Part shown: piece after piece, positions 16,146-25,559 of the stretch
Numbering within the stretch: the first letter of the stretch is position 1
Layout of the letters: every line of letters begins with the position of its first letter
Assembly (NCBI RefSeq): GCF_900100735.1
Contig: NZ_FNCJ01000003.1
Coordinates: forward strand, 124,001-188,000
Origin: Paraburkholderia phenazinium
GTDB lineage: Bacteria; Pseudomonadota; Gammaproteobacteria; Burkholderiales; Burkholderiaceae
Reading direction: 5' to 3'
Length of the DNA: 64,000 nucleotides
Notes under the pieces: model-generated
What the model was told of the DNA's origin: nothing
What the model saw: the letters and a program-made list of their open reading frames with translations, nothing else
Database searches by the model: none
Made by a program: the position numbers and the translations under genes

Positions 16146-16965
16146 ATGCGCATACCTTCGCTCGACAGAAAGATCGCGTTGCCGCTCTTCGTCTTGTCCG
16201 TCACGCAGATAATCGGCTGGGGCACGGTTGGCTTACCCGCGATTGCCGGCAGGCAGATGGCCGCCGACCTCAAGATGGACATCTCGTCCGTCTTTGCCGG
16301 CGGCTCGGTGTTGTACGTGGTCATGGGTCTGTGGGCGCCCATTTTGGCCAGAGCATTTGCCCGATTTGGTGCGCGGCGCATCATGATCGGCGGCACGCTT
16401 CTGGCTGATTGCCGCGGCGATCACACTCAACGCATTCGTCACGTTTGGGTTCAGCGCGATTTTTATTGAACTGCTCAAAGCGGTCGGGTTGCCGGCGTTA
16501 CAGGCGGTCGCCTTTGGGTCAGCGCTCGGCGTGATTCAGGTCGGCGCCCGCGCGGTCGGTTTCATCGGGGGCGGCAAGTGGGACGGTATTTCAACCGGTA
16601 TCTTTGCGGGCGTTGCTCTTCCCGTGGCGATGGTGCTGCTTATAGTGGGCCACGGTACGCATTCGGCGGCTGCGGTTTTCGTCGTTCTCTATGGATTGGG
16701 CAGTGGCGCACTTGCCGTTGCGCGCGCAACCATCCCGCTGGTGTTCTATGACCAGGCCGAATATGCATCGGCGGCATCGCGCATCGCACTGCCTCTGAAC
16801 CTGATCTCTGCAGCTTCGCCGCCGCTTTTTATCGCCTTGCTAACCCGGTTTGGTAGCGACGCCTTGCTGGAAGTCGCCATTCTGTGTTCCGGAACGGCGC
16901 TGGTTTTGCTGATGTTGCTTACACGTCGAAGGCCGGCGTTGGATCACGCGGCGCGAGCGGTGTGA
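16146..16965 (+). pseudogene. MFS transporter pseudogene with internal deletion and frameshift
   Basis: The first about 85 codons (from ATG 16146) give a normal MFS start: LPLFVLSVTQIIGWGTVGLPAIAGRQM, a second helix VLYVVMGLWAPILARAFARFGARRIMIGG. The frame then goes astray near 16400. In the next frame the sequence picks up at FWLIAAAITLNAFVTFGFSAIFIELL and continues GLPALQAVAFGSALGVIQVGARA to the end at 16965. In related MFS_1 proteins that second block starts about residue 200-210, so roughly 120 codons covering helices 3-6 are missing as well as the frame. The gene cannot make a functional carrier. An assembly error is possible but would have to remove several hundred bases. Confidence 0.85.
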
Positions 16966-17035
16966 GATGCGCAGAACCCTATCGGATAAGATACGGGCCG
17001 CCACAAAATTTTTTGGAAAAGAAGGAGTGTTTTCA

Positions 17036-17368
17036 GTGATTCAGCCGAGCAACGTATTCAAGGATAACCTCGCCCAGTTGCCTGCCATCGACGGCATTGA
17101 GCGTATCGATCTGGTCGACGGCAAGGGCGCCGTTGTCGCGAGCATCGAGAATAAGCCGGGCAAGCAGGGCTCTCTGGCGGTGTACCACTACCTGCAGCAG
17201 ACCTTCGGCACGCTGGATGCGAAGGCCGCCGAGCATGGACTCGCGGTGTTCGCCGAGCATACGGTGGACGCGCGCAGTCGTCCGGGAGCACATCCGAATG
17301 TCGACCGCCTGCTCGAGGTCGCCGCGGGTGGAGAGGCGTTGCGCATCGAGGTCATCGCAGCAGCTTGA
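17036..17368 (+). CDS. DUF2322 family protein
   Basis: A 110-residue cytoplasmic protein recognised as DUF2322, common in Burkholderia and Neisseria relatives: FKDNLAQLPAIDGIERIDLVDGKGAVVASIENKPGKQGSLAVYHYLQQTFGTLDAKAAEHGLAVFAEHTVDARS. Function is unknown. The frame is open from 16967, but GTG at 17036 has AAGGAG eight bases upstream and gives the family N-terminus IQPSNVFKDN. It follows the MFS pseudogene closely and is probably separately transcribed. Confidence 0.82.
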   Translation: MIQPSNVFKDNLAQLPAIDGIERIDLVDGKGAVVASIENKPGKQGSLAVYHYLQQTFGTLDAKAAEHGLAVFAEHTVDARSRPGAHPNVDRLLEVAAGGEALRIEVIAAA

Positions 17369-17469
17369 GAGAGCGGCCGGGCGCGGCTATTTGCCGTTCC
17401 CGGCCCGCACGACGTTCGCATCGCCTGAATTCCGGGTCACCGCAGCCTCTTTATCTTCATGATTGCTTG

Positions 17470-17982
17470 ATGCGACGTCCCTTCTTAGAGCGACAAAATC
17501 TGAGTTCAGTCCAGTCCCAAGCTGGACCTGTCGGTATCGGTGGTTGGCTCATTCTGCCGATCCTCCAATTGTGCGGAACGATCCTGAGAATTCTTTGGTA
17601 CTTCGGCGATCTCGTCAGAGAATGGAAGTACACGCAAGCCATCATTGCCGGTGGCGACAGTGGTCTGGACGCCATGCGTCTGCTGCTTACTGTCTCGGCC
17701 ACATTAAGCGTTGCAGCAGTCGTTGTCGCGGCGCTCTGCCTTTATGGCATCTTCGCCCGTTCACCGACAGTGCCTCGGATAATGACCGTTTTTTATATCG
17801 GGGCGGTCCTCGCAATCCTGGGTAAGAGCTTGCTGTCCCATTTCCTTTTCGAGGGCGGCGTCGCCGGTGCTCTAATGGACTCGGACAATTTCTTTGACAT
17901 GATTTGCGTCATGGCGGTAGCCGCGATCTGGATTCCGTATTTCCACCGCTCGAAGCGCGTCGCGAATACCTTTCGGATTTGA
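17470..17982 (+). CDS. DUF2569 family four-helix membrane protein
   Basis: A 170-residue inner-membrane protein. GPVGIGGWLILPILQLCGTILRILWYF is the DUF2569 signature; three further helices follow (LLLTVSATLSVAAVVVAALCLYGIF, RIMTVFYIGAVLAILGKSLL, FFDMICVMAVAAIWIPYF). The conserved ending with an SKRVANTF-type motif is also usual for this family. Function unknown. The start is uncertain: no clear ribosome binding site precedes ATG 17470 and the frame is open from 17365. Confidence 0.75.
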   Translation: MRRPFLERQNLSSVQSQAGPVGIGGWLILPILQLCGTILRILWYFGDLVREWKYTQAIIAGGDSGLDAMRLLLTVSATLSVAAVVVAALCLYGIFARSPTVPRIMTVFYIGAVLAILGKSLLSHFLFEGGVAGALMDSDNFFDMICVMAVAAIWIPYFHRSKRVANTFRI

Positions 17983-18079
17983 TGGTGACGAAAACGCTTC
18001 GGTACCCAAAATTGGCGGGCATCCAGATGTTTAGAATGGGCTAATATCTGCCGCTCAGACTTCACCTTATCTTGCCGGC

Positions 18080-18571
18080 ATGAACTCGACCTTCGAACAA
18101 AAGTCCACGCTGCCGTTAAGCGCAGCCGAGGTATGGCGCCACGTGACGACGCCGGAAGGCATCAACGACGAACTATTCCCGTGGTTGCGGATGACGATTC
18201 CAGCCAAATTGAGGGGCAAGGCCATCGACCAGTTGCCTTGTGGCCAATACCTTGGCCGAAGCTGGTTCCTCGCACTCGGCGTACTGCCGGTGGACTTTGA
18301 CGACATAACACTGGCCGAGGTCGGACCGGACTACCGGTTCAAGGAAACCTCGCGCATGCTCGGAATCCGTAGCTGGGTGCACGAGCGCACGATCCGCGAC
18401 ATAGGCGGGGGTAGCGAGGTGCATGATCGACTGAGCTTCGAGCTGCGGCGGCCGGGAGTATGGATTCCGGGGTGGCGGCACGTGATGATGGGTATATTGA
18501 CGTTTCTGTTTCGTCATCGCCATGCGCGATTGATTCGATGGGCGGCGGATCGCGAGAAACACAGCAACTAG
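18080..18571 (+). CDS. SRPBCC/START-like lipid-binding fold protein
   Basis: A 163-residue protein with the polyketide-cyclase/SRPBCC pattern: an N-terminal strand NSTFEQKSTLPLSAAEVWRHVTTPEGINDEL, a central ITLAEVGPDYRFKETSRM, and a long C-terminal helix FRHRHARLIRWAADREK closing the ligand cavity. Ligand and role are unknown. It sits between DUF2569 and the S9 peptidase, same strand, with short gaps, so an operon is possible. Confidence 0.72.
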   Translation: MNSTFEQKSTLPLSAAEVWRHVTTPEGINDELFPWLRMTIPAKLRGKAIDQLPCGQYLGRSWFLALGVLPVDFDDITLAEVGPDYRFKETSRMLGIRSWVHERTIRDIGGGSEVHDRLSFELRRPGVWIPGWRHVMMGILTFLFRHRHARLIRWAADREKHSN

Positions 18572-18617
18572 CGCTCAGCCAGCCCTTCACGCCCTTTCTC
18601 CAACCTCTCGCTCAGCC

Positions 18618-20606
18618 ATGAATTCCAATTCTTCAGCCTCATCCCCGCAAGCAGGATCGCCGCGCTCTGCGGCATTTGGCAGCTGGGAATCGCCGGTTAC
18701 CGCTCAGGTGGTTGTAGGCGCAACGATCCGGCTTGGACAGATTCGTAGCGGGGCCGACGGCATTTACTGGACCGAGGGCCGTCCGCAGGAGAAGGGCAGA
18801 AACGCGATCATCCGGCTTCGTGCCGATGGCGCCGTGGACGAATTGACAGCGGCGCCGTTCGACGCGGCAACGCGTGCACATGAGTACGGTGGCGGCGCCT
18901 TGGCGGTGACGAAGGCTGGCGTGTTTTTCAGCAACTTCAAGGATCAGCACGTCTATACGTTGGATGCCTCCGGCCAGCCAAAGGCGGTGACCCATACCGA
19001 CGGCCTGCGCTATGCCGACCTGATTGCCGATCCGGCTCGCGGACGTCTGATCGGTGTTGGCGAAGACCATCGTGAAGGTAGCCATGAACCGGTCAATACG
19101 CTGGTCAGCATCGCTCTGGCAACTGGCGAGACCGAGGTGATCGCAGGCGGCCACGATTTCTTTTCCTCGCCATGCCTCAGCCCTGACGGCACGCAGCTCG
19201 CCTGGTTGACATGGGACCACCCCAACATGCCATGGGATGGCACGGAACTGTGGGTAGCGCAGATTGCGGACAACGGCGCGCTCGGGACACCGCGCCGGGT
19301 TGCGGGCGGAAAGGCCGAGTCGCTGTTTCAGCCGGCATGGTCGCCAGCCGGCGATCTGTACGTGGTATCGGATCGCAGCGGCTGGTGGAATCTGTATCGG
19401 TTGCGCGGCGACGCATCCGATACCGCACAGATCAATGACACGCTCGAAGCGGTTCATCCGATGGAGGCCGAGTTCGGCAAGCCGCAGTGGATCTTCGGGA
19501 TGACAACCTACGGCTTCACGGCAGACGGCCGCATTGTCTGTCTTTACGAGCAGGATGGCGCCACGCATCTGGCGGTGTGCGATCCGTCAAACGGCGCGCT
19601 CGACGAAATCCCGACGCCCTACAGCACGATGCGTGACCTGCAGGTGGACGGTGAACAAGCGGTCTTCATCGGCAGTTCGCCGACTGCGGGCGAAGCGGTC
19701 ATCGCACTCGATCTGCCCACGCGTACCTGTCGCGTCCTGCGCAGCTCGCAAAGCACCGAGGTGGATGCACGCTATGTCTCGGTTGCCGAGCCGGTCCGCT
19801 TCCCAACCGAAGGCGGTCTGCACGCTCATGCCTTTTTCTATCGGCCGGCAAACCCCGACTTCGAAGGGCCGGAGGGCACCTTGCCGCCGCTGATCGTGAT
19901 CGCCCACGGCGGTCCGACTTCGGCGACCCATTCCGGTTTCAAATGGGCGGTGCAGTACTGGACCAGTCGGGGCTTTGCCGTCGTCGATGTCGACTACGGC
20001 GGCAGCAGCGGTCACGGTCGGGCATATCGGCAGCGGCTTGACGGGCAATGGGGCATCACCGACGTCCACGACGCGATCAATGCCGCGCGCTACCTGATCG
20101 AGCAGGGGCGCGTGAACGGCGACGCACTGGCAGTGCGTGGCGGCAGCGCGGGCGGCTATCTGGTGCTGTGCGCGTTGGCCTTCCACGATTTCTTCAAGGC
20201 GGGCGCCAGCTACTACGGGGTGGGCGACCTCGAGGCGTTGATGAAGGACACGCACAAATTCGAATCGCGCTACTTGCTAAGGCTGGTCGGCCAATACCCG
20301 CAGGAGCAGGCTCTCTACCAGGCCCGTTCGCCCATCCATTTCGTCGAGCAGATGTCGAGCGCAATGATCCTGTTCCAGGGCTCGGAAGACAAGGTTGTGC
20401 CGCCGAACCAGGCCGAATCGATCTATCAGGTGGTGCGCGCAAAGGGCTTGCCGGTTGCTCACGTGCTCTACGAGGGTGAAGGGCATGGCTTCAAGCGCGC
20501 CGAGAACATCACGCACTCGCTGGAATCCGAGCTCTATTTTTACGGAAAGGTGTTCGGCTTCGAACCCGCCGACAAGATCGAGCCGGTGGTGATCGATAAT
20601 ATCTGA
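18618..20606 (+). CDS. S9 family prolyl-oligopeptidase-type peptidase
   Basis: A 662-residue cytoplasmic serine peptidase (acylaminoacyl-peptidase / dipeptidyl-peptidase IV-like). The first about 390 residues form a beta-propeller with repeats such as FFSSPCLSPDGTQLAWLTWDHPNMPWDGTELWV and LFQPAWSPAGDLYVVSDRSGWWNLYR. The C-terminal alpha/beta hydrolase domain has the nucleophile elbow VRGGSAGGYL (Ser510), the acid in FQGSEDKVVPPNQ and the His in YEGEGHGF. The oxyanion region is PLIVIAHGGPTSA. No signal peptide. It probably trims short peptides. Confidence 0.93.
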   Translation: MNSNSSASSPQAGSPRSAAFGSWESPVTAQVVVGATIRLGQIRSGADGIYWTEGRPQEKGRNAIIRLRADGAVDELTAAPFDAATRAHEYGGGALAVTKAGVFFSNFKDQHVYTLDASGQPKAVTHTDGLRYADLIADPARGRLIGVGEDHREGSHEPVNTLVSIALATGETEVIAGGHDFFSSPCLSPDGTQLAWLTWDHPNMPWDGTELWVAQIADNGALGTPRRVAGGKAESLFQPAWSPAGDLYVVSDRSGWWNLYRLRGDASDTAQINDTLEAVHPMEAEFGKPQWIFGMTTYGFTADGRIVCLYEQDGATHLAVCDPSNGALDEIPTPYSTMRDLQVDGEQAVFIGSSPTAGEAVIALDLPTRTCRVLRSSQSTEVDARYVSVAEPVRFPTEGGLHAHAFFYRPANPDFEGPEGTLPPLIVIAHGGPTSATHSGFKWAVQYWTSRGFAVVDVDYGGSSGHGRAYRQRLDGQWGITDVHDAINAARYLIEQGRVNGDALAVRGGSAGGYLVLCALAFHDFFKAGASYYGVGDLEALMKDTHKFESRYLLRLVGQYPQEQALYQARSPIHFVEQMSSAMILFQGSEDKVVPPNQAESIYQVVRAKGLPVAHVLYEGEGHGFKRAENITHSLESELYFYGKVFGFEPADKIEPVVIDNI

Positions 20607-20632
20607 TGCGTCGCTGAGCGGCGGTGACCGGG

Positions 20633-20649
20633 CATGCCTGCCAGGCATG
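20633..20649. repeat. Short inverted repeat between S9 peptidase and ABC transporter genes
   Basis: CATGCCT / AGGCATG arms around a three-base loop, 27 bases after the peptidase stop. It may mark the end of that transcript, but has no T-tract. Its role is uncertain. Confidence 0.3.
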
Positions 20650-20753
20650 AAGCCCTGCCGTCCGCCGGCAAGCGCCGGTCTCGCCGGTATTCCGCCGTCG
20701 AATCCGCAGGACTGGCACAATCGGGAGGATCTTCTAGCCGCCAGGAAATCCCC

Positions 20754-22565
20754 ATGTCAGATGCCGTCCCGCGTTCGTCGCGTATCGGTCCCCTGTTTGC
20801 CCTGTTTCCTTTCCTGCGACCGTACGCCGGGCGCTGGGCGCTCGCGTTCCTCGCGCTGGTGAGCTCCGCTGGGGCGACCCTGGCGTTGCCGGTAACGTTC
20901 AAATACCTGATCGACCGTGGCTTTGCCAGCGGCGACCGGGCGCACATCGACCGCTATTTCCTTGCGCTATTCGTCGTGTCGCTGCTATTGGCGGGCGCCA
21001 CGGCGATGCGTTTCTACCTGGTATCGTGGCTCGGCGAGCGGGTCACCGCCGACCTGCGGCGTGCCGTCTACGACCACGTGCTGGGCATGAGTCCGCAGTT
21101 CTTCGAGACCACCCAGACCGGCGAGGTGCTGTCGCGGCTGACGGCCGACACCACTTTGATCCAGGCCGTGGTGGGGACCAGCCTGTCGATGGGCCTGCGT
21201 AATTTCTTCCTGCTGACGGGGGGAGTGGCGATGCTGGCGGTGACGAGCCCGGTGCTGTCGGGCTACATCATCGCGACGCTAGTCGTGGTGGTGGCGCCTA
21301 TCGTTATCTTTGGACGGCGGGTGCGGCGGCTCTCGCGCGCCAGCCAGGACAAGGTGGCGAACGCGAGCGCGCTGGCGGGCGAGGTGCTCAACGCCATGCC
21401 GACAGTGCAGTCGTTTACCCAGGAGCCTTACGAGGCGCGGCGCTTTGCCGGCGTAGTGGAGGTGGCGTTCGACACGGCGCTTACGCGGATCCGTGCGCGG
21501 GCCTGGTTGACCGCCGTGGTAATCGTGCTGGTGTTCGCCGCGATTGTGTTCGTTCTCTGGCTCGGCGCGCAGCAGGTCATGGACGGGCGCATGACCGCGG
21601 GTCAACTCTCGCAGTTCATTCTCTACGCGGTATTCACCGCCGGCGCGGTGGGCGCACTTGCGGAGGTGTGGGGCGAATTGCAGCGGGCCGCGGGCGCGAC
21701 CGAGCGTTTACTGCAATTGCTGGCGGCGCGCTCGCCGGTGGTGCAGGCCGAACCGACTATCGCGCTGCCTGCGCGCGGAGAGGGGATCCGCTTCGAGGAC
21801 GTGAGCTTCTCGTATCCCTCCCGCCCGGGTATCGCGGCGCTCTCGGGCCTGTCACTGCATGTCCGCGCGGGGGAGCATGTCGCGCTGGTCGGACCGTCCG
21901 GCGCTGGCAAGACCACCTTGTTTCAACTGCTGCTGCGCTTTTACGACCCGCAGGCGGGCAGCATTCTGATCAACAGCGTGCCGACGCGGCAGGTTTCGTT
22001 TGCCGATTTGCGGCGGGCAATTGGCGCGGTGCTGCAGGAATCGGTGATTTTTTCGGGTAGCGTGCTCGACAACATTCGCTACGGCGCGCCGGAAGCCACC
22101 CTCGCACAGGTCCAGCAAGCCGCTGAAATGGCGGCTGCGGCGGGCTTCATCGAGGCGCTGCCGCAAGGCTACGACACGTTCCTGGGCGAGCGGGGCGTGC
22201 GGCTTTCCGGTGGACAACGTCAACGCATTGCGATTGCCCGGGCGATCCTGAAGAATCCGCCCATCCTGCTGCTCGACGAGGCCACCAGCGCGCTCGATGC
22301 CGCGAGCGAGCGGCTCGTGCAAACGGCGCTCGACAACGCCGCGCAGAACCGCACCACGCTGGTCATCGCGCACCGCCTTGCCACCGTACAACAGGCCGAC
22401 CGGATCGTCGTGCTGGAACAGGGGCGCATCGTCGCGCAGGGACGTCACGTTGAGTTGCTGCAAAGCTCGCCGCTCTATGCGCAGCTTGCTGCGCTCCAGT
22501 TCGGCGAGCCGCTGGGGCAGACGAGGGACCGCGACACCGCGCAGGACCGCGTCGATCAGGTGTGA
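20754..22565 (+). CDS. ABC exporter, fused permease and ATPase (MsbA/ABCB-type half-transporter)
   Basis: A 603-residue type IV exporter subunit that acts as a homodimer in the inner membrane. Residues 1-330 are a six-helix ABC_membrane domain (LFPFLRPYAGRWALAFLALV, VTADLRRAVYDHVLGMSPQFFETTQTGEVLSRLTADTT). The ATPase domain has Walker A GPSGAGKTTLF, the Q-loop GAVLQESVIFSGSV, signature LSGGQRQRIAIARAI, Walker B ILLLDEATSALD and the switch His in VIAHRLATV. The frame opens at 20634, but the ATG at 20754 gives the family N-terminus after CAGGAAA. Substrate is not deducible; relatives export lipids or hydrophobic compounds. Confidence 0.92.
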   Translation: MSDAVPRSSRIGPLFALFPFLRPYAGRWALAFLALVSSAGATLALPVTFKYLIDRGFASGDRAHIDRYFLALFVVSLLLAGATAMRFYLVSWLGERVTADLRRAVYDHVLGMSPQFFETTQTGEVLSRLTADTTLIQAVVGTSLSMGLRNFFLLTGGVAMLAVTSPVLSGYIIATLVVVVAPIVIFGRRVRRLSRASQDKVANASALAGEVLNAMPTVQSFTQEPYEARRFAGVVEVAFDTALTRIRARAWLTAVVIVLVFAAIVFVLWLGAQQVMDGRMTAGQLSQFILYAVFTAGAVGALAEVWGELQRAAGATERLLQLLAARSPVVQAEPTIALPARGEGIRFEDVSFSYPSRPGIAALSGLSLHVRAGEHVALVGPSGAGKTTLFQLLLRFYDPQAGSILINSVPTRQVSFADLRRAIGAVLQESVIFSGSVLDNIRYGAPEATLAQVQQAAEMAAAAGFIEALPQGYDTFLGERGVRLSGGQRQRIAIARAILKNPPILLLDEATSALDAASERLVQTALDNAAQNRTTLVIAHRLATVQQADRIVVLEQGRIVAQGRHVELLQSSPLYAQLAALQFGEPLGQTRDRDTAQDRVDQV

Positions 22566-22637
22566 AGGCGTGAGCGGTCTCATCGTGCCCTTTGTGCAGA
22601 TTCGACATCTAACCGCCAATGATCGACAATCAGAGGC

Positions 22638-23081
22638 ATGACTGGCGGTAACCTGGATCGGGTGGTGGAAATGGGAAATGCGACGGTAAACAGCGGGCTG
22701 TCCGACACGAAGCGTTGGCTGAAGGAACTGGTCGAAGCGGGCGAGGCCGCGGTCGCGAACGCCGAAAGGTTCACGGCTGATAGCGGCGCGGCAGGCGAAA
22801 TATTAGAGCTTGTGACTTCACAACGCGATCTGGTGCGTGGCGATGTCGTCAAATTTCGAGCCAGGCTGGCTTCACTCGACCCGGTCAAGCAGGTCGAGAA
22901 AAAATTTGCCGTAACCTTCGACCATCGCTATTGGAAGCCGGGTACTTTCGTGTATCCGATCCACGTGTTTCTCGATCCCGAGCACCGCTTCTCGGCACAA
23001 CAGATTCAACAGATTCAGGCGCTCAAGGTCGGCGAGCAGATCGATCTCGCCGATGGCCGGGTGGTTCAGCGCCAGACGTAA
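22638..23081 (+). CDS. Hypothetical protein
   Basis: A 147-residue, mostly helical, soluble protein I do not recognise. The first half is a helical segment (TKRWLKELVEAGEAAVANAERFTADSGAAGEILELVTSQRDLVRGDVVKFRARLASLDP). The second half looks like a small strand-rich unit: VEKKFAVTFDHRYWKPGTFVYPIHVFLDPEHRF, then QIQQIQALKVGEQIDLADGRVVQR. It follows the ABC exporter by 72 bases on the same strand. An alternative ATG is at 22671. Codon use matches neighbours, so it is likely real. Confidence 0.6.
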   Translation: MTGGNLDRVVEMGNATVNSGLSDTKRWLKELVEAGEAAVANAERFTADSGAAGEILELVTSQRDLVRGDVVKFRARLASLDPVKQVEKKFAVTFDHRYWKPGTFVYPIHVFLDPEHRFSAQQIQQIQALKVGEQIDLADGRVVQRQT

Positions 23082-23083
23082 AG

Positions 23084-24786
23084 CTAGAACGCGTAGCGCA
23101 TCCCCGCGAACACACTTCGACCCGCTCCCGGATAGAAGATCGCGGTACTCATCGCGGTGCGCGCATCCGCGATCGTGCTGATGTCGGTCACGTAGCGCTG
23201 GTTGGTCAGATTGCGCGCGTCGACGAAGATCGATAGCCCTGTCTTGAAGTCCATCCCTGCCTGCAGGCCTAACAGCGTGTAGCCGGGCACGCGAAGCGTG
23301 TTCGCATTGTCCGCCCAGGCGCCCGCCGGCACCCAGTCAACACTCGCGGATACGTGGAAGCCGTTCGGCCGTGTGTAGCCGAGCACGCCGCGCAGCACAT
23401 TGACGGGCACGCCGGCGATCCGGTTCGAGCCGAATTGCGGATCGTCCTTGAAGCGGAAGTCGCTCAGCGTCCATACACCCGTCAGCGTGACCCGGTCGCC
23501 GGCGCCCGGCCGCGACAGATTGCGCAACAGATCGACCGATGCCGCGGCCTCGATCCCCTGCAGCACCGTCTTGTTGGCGTTGAACGTCGCCGCCGGCACG
23601 TTCGGATCGGTTGTGTACGCCATCAATTGATCGCGCACGAGCGAACGGTACGCGGTCAGGTCCCAGCTAAACCGGTCACGTGTGCCGCGCGTGCCGATCT
23701 CGAGCGTCCACGCATGCTGCGCCGGCAGCGGCGTGAAACCCGTCACGCCGTTGAAGGTCTGCGTTAGATCGATGAAGTCCGGCACGTCCTGGCTGCGCGT
23801 GATGTCGATATACGCCTGCGTATTGCGATCCGGCTGCCATAGCAATCCAAGCTTCGGATTGATGCCGGAATACGTTTTGCTGGTCGACTTGTAGTTCGGA
23901 TCGTTTGCCAGCCCACCATAGTCGATGTATTCGCGCACCGAGCGTAGCGCTTTCACGCCCGTCATCAGTGCGAGCGTTGGCATGAAGAACCAGCGGTTCT
24001 CCATGTACGCCTCGTAGTTGAATGCCTGTTGCGTCGAAGCGAGGGTCTGCGCGCCGCTGTTGCCGTTTACGTTCACGTACTGGTTTGCCTGGGTACGGCC
24101 GCCGAAGACGCGCGCGCCGACGATCAGGTCGTCGCGTATCCCGTTCAGCGTGAAATGACCTGTGTAGCGCGGTGCGAAGCCGTAGGTCCAGCCGTCCTGC
24201 TCGAGCACCTGGAAGATCGGATGATCGAGGCTCTTGTGGATCGCCCAGGTGTCGAACCGCAGTTCGCCGGAGTCGAGCTGGATCGTGGTGCGGTTCGCGA
24301 TTCGCTCGGTGCGCGTATTGCGAGCCTGGTCGCCTGCAGCGCGAGCGGATCGATCTGGTAGTAGTCGCCGCTGCCGTCCGCGAGGTTGGTCGGAATGCCG
24401 TCCTGGAGGATTTCGAGGCCGCGCGTGTGATACGACCGCGCGATGCCCGAGCCGCGGATCGACACGCGCAGCTCCTGGCCGTAGCGGTTTTGCACAAACA
24501 CGCCCGGCACGTCCTGCAGCACGTCGCGCAACGTGAATGCGTAGGTGTTCGTATAAGAACTGCTGTCGACGAAGCCGACCGAGCCGACCGTCTGCTCGAG
24601 TGTGCGCTTTAGATCTGCCGTCGTTTTCGAGGTCAGCGACGGATTCGCGTGGCCTTCGACTACGACGGCCGGCAGCGTCGCCTCGGGCTGCTGCCGCTGC
24701 TGCGGTGGCGTTTGCGCGTGCGCTTGCCATGCGAGAAACGCGAGCGCGCCGGATAGTGCGCGGGCCATCGGAGCGATGTTGGTCAT
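23084..24786 (-). pseudogene. TonB-dependent receptor pseudogene with internal deletion and frameshift
   Basis: The 5' part (from ATG 24786) gives a signal peptide ending ALAFLAWQAHAQ, a TonB-box-like LPAVVVEGHA and a plug domain (FTLRDVLQDVPGVFVQNRYGQELRVSIRGSGIARSYHTRGLEILQDGIP, YYQIDPLALQ). Near 24330 the frame breaks. In the other frame the protein resumes inside the barrel at NTRTERIANRTTIQLDSGELRF and runs to a normal C-terminal GMRYAF. Relatives have about 140 residues between these blocks (plug end GANALRYGA-like and first barrel strands), which are missing. So there is a deletion of roughly 400 bases plus a frame change, and no functional receptor can be made. The DUF2946 gene just upstream is typical company for such receptors. 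Confidence 0.85.
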
Positions 24787-24980
24787 GGTGATTCTTCTTG
24801 TAGGTTTTGAGTCGATACGGCCGCGATGAATGTGCCCAGGTCGCACGCGCCCAATGCGATAGCCGCGGCGTCGCGCGCACGGGCGCGACGCCGCAGGTAC
24901 GGCGGAAGCCGGCTATCGATCAGGACGAGCACGAGCGCGCCTCGGGCGAGGCGAAACCTGCTGACGAAGCGCGCGAAAGA

Positions 24981-25370
24981 TCAGGAGAGGACGGGAGGGC
25001 CGCGAGGCGCGGCAGTGGACAGCTTGCGAGACTTGAGACTGGGCGCCGCGACGAGCGGCGTGTAGACGCGATTGACGAAGCGCGCCGCTAGAGGCGGCTG
25101 CGATACGACAGGTGGCAGCGCGAAATGCGGCGTGCCCGCACAGTACGGACAATGCGCCGCCAGGAAGGATTTAACCGGGGACGGCTTCGACGTGCCCTCG
25201 TCGATCACGATGTGCCGCGCGCCCGACGCAGAGCAAAGCTGCAGCACGAGCACCGACGGCGAGTGACTGGCACTGGCCTGGGCGATCGTCGGCATGAGCG
25301 CTTGACACAGCATCGCGAATATCGCGAGCCATGCGGCCATTCCTTGACGAACGCTTACGGTTTTTTTCAT
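24981..25370 (-). CDS. DUF2946 family exported protein
   Basis: A 129-residue protein with a signal sequence or N-terminal anchor (GMAAWLAIFAMLCQALMPTIAQA). The DUF2946 core follows: LQLCSASGARHIVID and the conserved HCPYCAGTPHFALP. The HCPYC motif suggests metal or haem-edge binding, though this is not shown for the family. DUF2946 genes often sit next to TonB-dependent receptors and copper or haem genes, as here. The ATG lies in the loop of an 8-bp hairpin (25355-25378) and no strong Shine-Dalgarno is visible. Confidence 0.75.
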   Translation of the reverse strand: MKKTVSVRQGMAAWLAIFAMLCQALMPTIAQASASHSPSVLVLQLCSASGARHIVIDEGTSKPSPVKSFLAAHCPYCAGTPHFALPPVVSQPPLAARFVNRVYTPLVAAPSLKSRKLSTAAPRGPPVLS

Positions 25371-25378
25371 AACCGTAA
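25355..25378 (-). promoter_or_regulatory. Hairpin enclosing the DUF2946 start codon
   Basis: TTACGGTT and AACCGTAA are perfect 8-base arms flanking an eight-base loop, and the loop contains the ATG. In the mRNA this would place the initiation codon at the top of a stem and hide the region just 5' of it, a layout that could make translation sensitive to temperature, a protein or an RNA. Confidence 0.4.
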
Positions 25379-25417
25379 ACTTTATCGATTTTGTTCGCGG
25401 CGATACACGACTAATTG

Positions 25418-25434
25418 TGCGACGCGTTGTCGCA
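25418..25434. promoter_or_regulatory. Palindrome upstream of DUF2946
   Basis: TGCGAC and GTCGCA arms with a GCGTT spacer, centred 56 bases upstream of the DUF2946 ATG, in the expected promoter region of the DUF2946/TonB-receptor operon. Possible repressor or activator site; the binding protein is unknown. Confidence 0.35.
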
Positions 25435-25559
25435 TATCGGAATCAAGCAAATTATGTATTTTGCATCGGGATCGTAGGCGCGACCTTGGGCGTTCGCGGC
25501 CATGATCAGCCCCGCCCAAGGCCGCAGCGACGGTTCGTCTGCCCGCCGCCTCAGCACGC

